Source of the DNA: an uncultured Erythrobacter sp.
GTDB taxonomy: Bacteria; Pseudomonadota; Alphaproteobacteria; Sphingomonadales; Sphingomonadaceae
Assembly: GCA_947488085.1 (NCBI GenBank)
Contig: CANKYI010000001.1
Span: 2,923,928-2,987,927 of the forward strand
Direction of reading: 5' to 3'
Length of the DNA: 64,000 bases
The translations under genes and the position numbers were made by a program. The number at the start of each line of letters is the position of its first letter. Position 1 is the stretch's first letter. A model generated the notes under the pieces. It saw only the letters and a list, made by a program, of their open reading frames with translations. It did not search any database and was not told where the DNA came from. Below are positions 59,518 to 64,000 of the stretch, piece by piece.

Positions 59518-59916
59518 ATGACCAATATCGCAATCCTCACCGGCCGCATCGCCCGCGATCCGGACACCCGCGAGACCAAGGGCGGCACCAATGTCACCGG
59601 CATCACTGTCGTCACCGATCGCCCTGCAAGGGACAAGGACGGGAAGACCTACAAGGACGAGAACGGCTACACCGCAAAAGAAAGCGAATTCCACCGTGTG
59701 ACCTGCTTCAACGGCCTCGCCAAGACCGTCGGTCAGTATTGCTCGAAGGGCCAGCTGGTCAGCGTTCAGGGCCGCATCCACTACACCCAGTGGGAAGACA
59801 AGGACGGAGTCACGCGCTACGGCACCGAGATCCTCGCCGACAAGGTGGACTTCCTCTCGCGTGGGAACGGTTCGAGCGACAGCGATGAAAACAAGGACGC
59901 TCCCGACATCGACTGA
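59518..59916 (+). CDS. ssb: Single-stranded DNA-binding protein (mobile-element type)
   Basis: 132 residues. An OB fold from the start (TNIAILTGRIARDPDTRETKGG, ESEFHRVTCFNGLAKTVGQYCSKGQLVSVQGRIHY, GTEILADKVDFLSR) and a short acidic tail ending DAPDID. It lacks the DIPF-type tip of chromosomal SSB. Supports replication or transfer of the element. A terminator follows. Confidence 0.93.
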   Translation: MTNIAILTGRIARDPDTRETKGGTNVTGITVVTDRPARDKDGKTYKDENGYTAKESEFHRVTCFNGLAKTVGQYCSKGQLVSVQGRIHYTQWEDKDGVTRYGTEILADKVDFLSRGNGSSDSDENKDAPDID

Positions 59917-59937
59917 TCTCAGTCATCCAGTCTCCCA

Positions 59938-59980
59938 AGAAAGGGCTCTGTCCAAACCGGACAGGGCCCTTTCTCGTATT
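59938..59980 (+). terminator. ssb terminator
   Basis: AGAAAGGGCTCTGTCC pairs with GGACAGGGCCCTTTCT (one G-T) around AAACC, followed by CTCGTATT; the stem itself ends in a T-rich arm. Confidence 0.8.
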
Positions 59981-59985
59981 CACTG

Positions 59986-60246
59986 TCAGTGGTTTTGAGC
60001 TGTGGGTGATGTGGAGGCTTGCTTTTGAACCAGCCGCTTTATGGCTTCCTCTTCACCGAGTTTTCCGAGTTCAGTTGCAACTTTGGAAAGGCCCCTCTTT
60101 GAGAAGGTTTCTAACCCCGTTCCTAGGATAACTTGGCCCAATTCAAAAGCAGCCTGTTTCTCGAGTTCTTTCTTACGCTGGTCGAGTGCCAGCCGGTCGC
60201 TCTCCAGCTTCTGTAGTGCGGCGACAGCGCTTCGTTTCGTTGGCAT
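59986..60246 (-). CDS. Small island protein, coiled-coil (possibly DUF6437)
   Basis: 86 residues. MPTKRSAVAALQKLESDRLALDQRKKELEKQAAFELG is a coiled coil, followed by GTGLETFSKRGLSKVATELGKLGEEEAIKRLV. It recalls DUF6437 proteins from sphingomonad plasmids; I am not certain of the number. AAGGAAG precedes the ATG. It is the only minus-strand gene in the block, facing ssb. Confidence 0.7.
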   Translation of the reverse strand: MPTKRSAVAALQKLESDRLALDQRKKELEKQAAFELGQVILGTGLETFSKRGLSKVATELGKLGEEEAIKRLVQKQASTSPTAQNH

Positions 60247-60593
60247 TGGGGGTACTTCCTTCGTCCCCTCCGATGAGTCCTCTCCCTAGCTGACATGCAC
60301 TAGCACCTACCCTGTAGGAAACCATCTTCTTGTCCTGTTTCCGAGAACACCTGAGACCGAACGGAGAAAGGGTCTGGCTCACGGACTTTCAAGGATGATG
60401 GGCGTGCAGCTGGCGCATCAAGGACGGCGGGGCCCCACCATTTTGCTTCCCCTTCGCATGCGCTTCGGTCCAACAAAATCGTTGCCCCCACCGCCGCTAG
60501 CGCGGTCGCCCATTTGGGCGATCCCTGACCCGCCAGCCACACACCCATCCGCCTTCCTCCTGTCGTCTTACCGACAGTTATCAGGAGGAAATC
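60247..60593. other. Leader between divergent small genes, no gene called
   Basis: 347 bp holding the divergent promoters of the flanking genes. It ends with a hairpin CTGTCG-TCTTAC-CGACAG (60560-60577) before AGGAGG and the ATG at 60594. Confidence 0.4.
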
Positions 60594-60815
60594 ATGGCTA
60601 CACTTGAACCGTTTGAATCGAACTCGAACAGCTACTTCGACGCACTCGCCACTGCCGAACGGCGGGCCTTGCACAGCTTCTTCGACCAGCACGTCGTGGA
60701 AGATGACGATCTCGGATACTTCGCCCTAGACGAGGGTGACTACAACGCCTTGCCAGCGCACCTAGCGAGGCGGGTGGTGCATACTGTGCATGGCGGCATG
60801 CTCGACGAGTTCTGA
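60594..60815 (+). CDS. Small acidic island protein, unknown
   Basis: 73 residues with a perfect AGGAGG before the ATG and a terminator after the stop, so very probably expressed. ATAERRALHSFFDQHVVEDDDLGYFALDEGDYNALPAHLARRVVHTVHGG looks like a compact helical domain. Function unknown. Confidence 0.75.
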   Translation: MATLEPFESNSNSYFDALATAERRALHSFFDQHVVEDDDLGYFALDEGDYNALPAHLARRVVHTVHGGMLDEF

Positions 60816-60824
60816 ACGTCCAGT

Positions 60825-60860
60825 GGGGCGGGAGCCGGTGACGGTTCCTGCCCCTTTTTT
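60825..60860 (+). terminator. Terminator of the small acidic gene
   Basis: GGGGCGGGAGCCG pairs with CGGTTCCTGCCCC (two G-T) and is followed by TTTTTT. Confidence 0.85.
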
Positions 60861-61268
60861 GGTTCGCTGCTGGAATAATAGCGAGTGATGAGGAGCGGTG
60901 CTGGTGACGCGCTCGATCCCGCATCGCATGCTGCGATGCTCCTTTGGGCGCGGCATTTTTAGATTTAGGCACCGCATGCACTCCTGAGCACCAACAGGTC
61001 AAAGCGGCGCGAGGCTGACGGGAGCGACAGGCCCCGCTCCCTTGCCTCGCACGCGCTTCTTTGCCGTTAGCTTATCAGGGGTGCGTTTTGGTTGGGATAC
61101 TTGCCTTGGAACTGGCTCTTACCGTGCAAGTCAGTGGTCTGATCCGTTGCTCTCGCTCCATGAGCATGGGTCGCCAATGCCCCTCAGAAAATCAATCTCA
61201 GTCGTTCCTGGATTTAGACCACGCAGTGGGAAAACGGTAGCACACCGTACGCAGCGTAAGCTGCATTT
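60861..61268. other. Gap before the tandem recombinases, no gene called
   Basis: About 400 bp that separate the maintenance block from the tandem recombinases. I see no gene, and no repeat of the tRNA-Leu 3-prime end by eye. This is a likely junction between two mobile pieces. Confidence 0.35.
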
Positions 61269-62513
61269 ATGGAAGAAAATATCACAAAAACAGTAACTTC
61301 AGGTGGCCACGGTGATGGGCAAGTTGGTGGTAGCCAAGGCTCAGCCGTAGCCCTTCGGAGGCCTTCTCACCGCCTCAAATTAACTGGTTACGTAGCGAGG
61401 CGAATTTCGCTCCCGCGAGGTATCACATGGGATACTGAGCTTCCCGGCTTCGGGTTGCGCAAACGCACGTCTGGTCATCTGACTTGGATAGTGAAGCACA
61501 GGCCGCGAGGCGTGCAGAGAATGGTGACGCTGGGACGCGCGGGAGTGGCGGCTGGTGCGCTGAGCGCTCCCGCCGCGCGCGCCGAGGCGCGCAGATTGCT
61601 CATCAAGGCGACGCTTGCCGATCTCCCGACCGCGCCTGAGCGAAAAAAAGTGCCGTTGTTCGCCGACTATGCCGAAGAGTTCTGGCTCGATTACTCCCCG
61701 CACTGGAAACCCTCGACCCGCCGCTCGTCACGCTACCGGATCGACAAGCAGTTAGTTCCGCGTTTTAGGGAATTGTCGGTCGATATGATCGAGCGCGCCG
61801 ACATCAATCGCTGGCGCGACAGCATGGCTGACAGGGGAGGAAGCTTCAATCGCTCTATCCCGATCATGTCAGTGATGATGCAATATGCCGAGAAGCTCGG
61901 ATACCGTGCGAAGGGGAGCAATCCGTGCCGCGGTGTCTCTCGTTTCAAGCGCGACCTACCCGAGCGCTACCTCTCTGTCGATGAATATCGAAGGCTCGGA
62001 AAGGTGCTGGCAGAGCACGATGGTGCCAATCAGTTCGTAGTCCCAGCTCTCCTGATGCTGATCTATACCGGCGCACGGGTTTCAGAGATTGCGACACTGC
62101 GCTGGCGCTACGTCCAGTTGCCGCGCCTCGCATTGCCTGACAGCAAGACTGGGCCGAAGACGATCTACCTCAATCCGCAGGCAATCGGCGTTCTCGATGC
62201 TTTGCAACGGCGCGGAGAGAATCAGCTCGTCTTCCCGGCAATGTATCGCGAGAAGCCGATTAACCTGGGCCAGCACTGGGAGAAGATCAGGCGCAAGGCA
62301 GCCTTGCCCGATGTGCGCCTGCACGACCTGCGTCACAGCTTTGCCTCTGTGGCCATCGCGAAAGGGATACCGCTCGCGACAATTGGGAAGTTGCTTGGCC
62401 ATGCGCTTCCGGAAACGACGGCACGATACGCGCACCTTGCCGACGAGGTGATTACCGAAAGCGCCGACCGCATCTGTTGCAACCTCGCAAGCTCAATGGG
62501 GATGACCGCATGA
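61269..62513 (+). CDS. Tyrosine recombinase 1 of a tandem pair
   Basis: 414 residues. An N-terminal DUF4102-like/arm-binding part (about 35-115) and core-binding domain (about 125-220) precede the catalytic domain: TGARVSEIATLRW (Arg), DSKTGPKTIYL (Lys), HDLRHSFASVA (His-x-x-Arg), LGHALPETTARYAHL (His, Tyr). All catalytic residues are present. Its stop overlaps the start of the next recombinase (ATGA), so the two are co-translated. Confidence 0.93.
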   Translation: MEENITKTVTSGGHGDGQVGGSQGSAVALRRPSHRLKLTGYVARRISLPRGITWDTELPGFGLRKRTSGHLTWIVKHRPRGVQRMVTLGRAGVAAGALSAPAARAEARRLLIKATLADLPTAPERKKVPLFADYAEEFWLDYSPHWKPSTRRSSRYRIDKQLVPRFRELSVDMIERADINRWRDSMADRGGSFNRSIPIMSVMMQYAEKLGYRAKGSNPCRGVSRFKRDLPERYLSVDEYRRLGKVLAEHDGANQFVVPALLMLIYTGARVSEIATLRWRYVQLPRLALPDSKTGPKTIYLNPQAIGVLDALQRRGENQLVFPAMYREKPINLGQHWEKIRRKAALPDVRLHDLRHSFASVAIAKGIPLATIGKLLGHALPETTARYAHLADEVITESADRICCNLASSMGMTA

Positions 62514-63673
62514 CGAGCTACGACCTCAAGCGCATACTTGCCGAGGAGCTCGCGCGTATCGTTCCGGGCGATGCAGGAAAGCGCCGCACGAAGTTCGACT
62601 ACGTCCTTCCCGGTTTTGGCGAGCGTATCCATCCATCAGGCAAGAAGAGCTACGTCTTGCAGCGCACGATGGGCGACAAACAACGGCTCATCACAATCGG
62701 CGATGCGGCCATTCTGACTGAGCGGATCGCCAAGGATGTTGCGCGCCGCCTCATTTTGAGGATTGAGCTTGGCCAGAATCCAGCAGACAAGAAGCAACGC
62801 GGGAAGAACACGCCAACCTATGCATTCTTTCTTCGGTACTATTGGGAGGTGGCGGCTCCGACCTGGAAGGCATCCACGCTTGAGATTCACGATATCTACC
62901 GGCGAACGCATTTGAACCATGCGTTCGCCGGAAAGTTCATCGACGAGATCAGCCATGCTGACGCTGTGCGCTGGCATGCAATGCTAACACGCTCGGCAGG
63001 ACCGGGCGCGGCCAACCGTGCTATGGAAATACTGAAGGCGATGTTCGGGAAGGCCGAAGCATGGGGCTATCTACCCGAGCACTCAAACCCCTTTCGTGGC
63101 GTGAAGCGCAACAAAGGGCGAAAGATCGAGCGATTCTTGAGCCAAGCCGAAATGGCCCGTCTTGGAGAAGCGCTAGCACGGCATCGGGCGGACAACCCCA
63201 ATGAGGTGGCGGTAATTTCGCTACTCGCTTTGACCGGGTGTCGGCGCGGCGAAATCCTCAACCTCACGTGGGGCGAGGTGCAGGGGCGCAAACTAAAGCT
63301 GACCGACTCAAAGGCAGGACCACGTGTCGTTTGGCTTGGTAAAGAGGCGAGGGCAGTTATTGATTGCTTGCCGCGCAGAAAGAGCCATGAGCGCGTCTTC
63401 CAGTTCGATGTGCTGCCCGTCTCCGCAATCGAATGGTTCTGGCGCATGCTGAGGGTCGAAGCGGGCATCGAGGATGTCAGATTACACGACCTGCGGCACA
63501 ACTATGCGAGCCTTGCCGCTCGTTCGTCCGAAACGCTGCCGATGATCGGCAGCTTGCTTGGTCATGGCGACGTGGGAACTACCGCAAGATACGCGCACCT
63601 CGATGATGCCTGCCTGTTAGAAACTGCTGAGTCGGTGGGAGCCGAGATAAGAAGTCAGCTCTTCGAGAGTTAG
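62510..63673 (+). CDS. Tyrosine recombinase 2 of a tandem pair
   Basis: 387 residues from the ATG at 62510. VLPGFGERIHPSGKKSYVLQRTMG is the arm domain. The catalytic residues are in TGCRRGEILNLTW (Arg), DSKAGPRVVWL (Lys), HDLRHNYASLA and GHGDVGTTARYAHL (Tyr). It is diverged from its upstream partner, so the pair is not a recent duplication. The two may act as a heteromeric recombinase. Confidence 0.93.
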   Translation: MTSYDLKRILAEELARIVPGDAGKRRTKFDYVLPGFGERIHPSGKKSYVLQRTMGDKQRLITIGDAAILTERIAKDVARRLILRIELGQNPADKKQRGKNTPTYAFFLRYYWEVAAPTWKASTLEIHDIYRRTHLNHAFAGKFIDEISHADAVRWHAMLTRSAGPGAANRAMEILKAMFGKAEAWGYLPEHSNPFRGVKRNKGRKIERFLSQAEMARLGEALARHRADNPNEVAVISLLALTGCRRGEILNLTWGEVQGRKLKLTDSKAGPRVVWLGKEARAVIDCLPRRKSHERVFQFDVLPVSAIEWFWRMLRVEAGIEDVRLHDLRHNYASLAARSSETLPMIGSLLGHGDVGTTARYAHLDDACLLETAESVGAEIRSQLFES

Positions 63674-63763
63674 CGCTAGAAGCCGACATTCGCCTATCGA
63701 CCCAGAAGCAGAAGTTCACGTAGGCCAGCACCGCTGGTGGCCACGGACCCTGCAAACGAGCGC

Positions 63764-64000
63764 CTAATCGATATCAAGGTTATCACGCATCTTTGCTAGG
63801 GCTTTACCGAAGCGCTCAAGATCGTTGAGACCTAAACCAGAGAGAAGCCTTTCATAGGTGGCGTCTGCCTCCTTGCGCAATGCTGGCAGTAACTCAATTG
63901 CAGCAGGCAGCAGGTGTACATGCCACACGCGCCGATCATTTTGCGCACTTCGTCGTTCGACCAGCTCCATTTTCTCAAGCCTATCGATTGCCTGACCAAT
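63764..64000 (-). CDS. MarR family regulator, N-terminus cut by window edge
   Basis: 78 residues visible, entering at IGQAIDRLEKMELVERRSAQNDRRVWHVHLLPAA, the recognition helix and wing (DxR signature as NDRR) of a MarR winged-helix domain. The C-terminal dimer helix ends DNLDID. The start lies beyond the right edge. Convergent with the recombinase pair. Confidence 0.85.
   Translation of the reverse strand: MGQAIDRLEKMELVERRSAQNDRRVWHVHLLPAAIELLPALRKEADATYERLLSGLGLNDLERFGKALAKMRDNLDID

Noticed and set aside
60861..61268. Second copy of the tRNA-Leu 3-prime end (right att site)
   Set aside because: Looked for the CTGGGCACCA-type end by eye here and near 63.7 kb; none found.
63715..63745. Terminator between recombinase 2 and the MarR gene
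   Set aside because: A CCAGC-ACC-GCTGG stem exists but has no T run on either strand.

Overview
The window reads as chromosomal DNA of an alphaproteobacterium of the order Sphingomonadales, most likely an Erythrobacter/Altererythrobacter-type organism. This is inferred from the character of the proteins: RpoB/RpoC, GroESL with a CIRCE element, a GapR-type DUF2312 protein, DUF1244, and many lipoproteins and PQQ/glyoxalase enzymes. The first 51 kb are ordinary core genome with short operons on both strands. The last 13 kb, right of a tRNA-Leu(CAG) gene, are an integrated mobile element.

Layout. 1-8.6 kb: a truncated class A beta-lactamase-like protein, a DUF305/beta-propeller protein, a DUF885 lipoprotein, groES-groEL with CIRCE and a candidate heat-shock promoter, and an MscS channel. 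8.6-13 kb: a MATE transporter, an unknown membrane-anchored protein and a serpin. 13-25 kb: the ribosomal stalk genes rplJ-rplL on the minus strand and rpoB-rpoC on the plus strand. They are separated by a three-gene minus-strand operon (46-residue secreted peptide, DUF2975 membrane protein, XRE regulator) and a PRMT-like methyltransferase. Three copies of an inverted repeat TTATTG-N5-CAATAA lie in front of the small operon and are good candidate operators. 25-38 kb: gltX, pyk, a TIR protein overlapping a SLOG-cyclase gene, gapR, a CPBP protease, yebC-ruvC, arsC-like, glpQ and ubiG. 38-51 kb: lysC, a PilZ-HTH fusion with a neighbouring degenerate GGDEF protein, a purT...purU gene run, a PQQ dehydrogenase coupled to a small phosphatase-like gene, a dienelactone hydrolase and an NDUFA9-like protein.

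Mobile region, 51.1-64 kb. A tyrosine integrase next to tRNA-Leu is preceded by four GGGCCTTTT units in a nested palindrome. Behind it come a VirB1-like transglycosylase and a plasmid/ICE maintenance set: Toprim primase-like, ParB, ArdC-type antirestriction protein, DUF2493, SSB and small hypothetical genes. Most of these have long non-coding leaders with a short hairpin just before the ribosome binding site. One small gene is frameshifted. Two further tyrosine recombinases overlap by ATGA, and a truncated MarR regulator runs off the right edge. The far end of the element is not visible.

The best candidate for an undescribed system is the TIR / SLOG-cyclase pair at 30264-32509. A membrane-spanning TIR protein with an extracytoplasmic SH3b domain is translationally coupled (TAATG) to a class III cyclase. 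The cyclase's base-selecting residues are neither adenylate- nor guanylate-type and its N-terminal half looks like a SLOG nucleotide sensor. It resembles Pycsar in its parts but not in its domain architecture. All functional statements come from reading sequence motifs; no searches were run.
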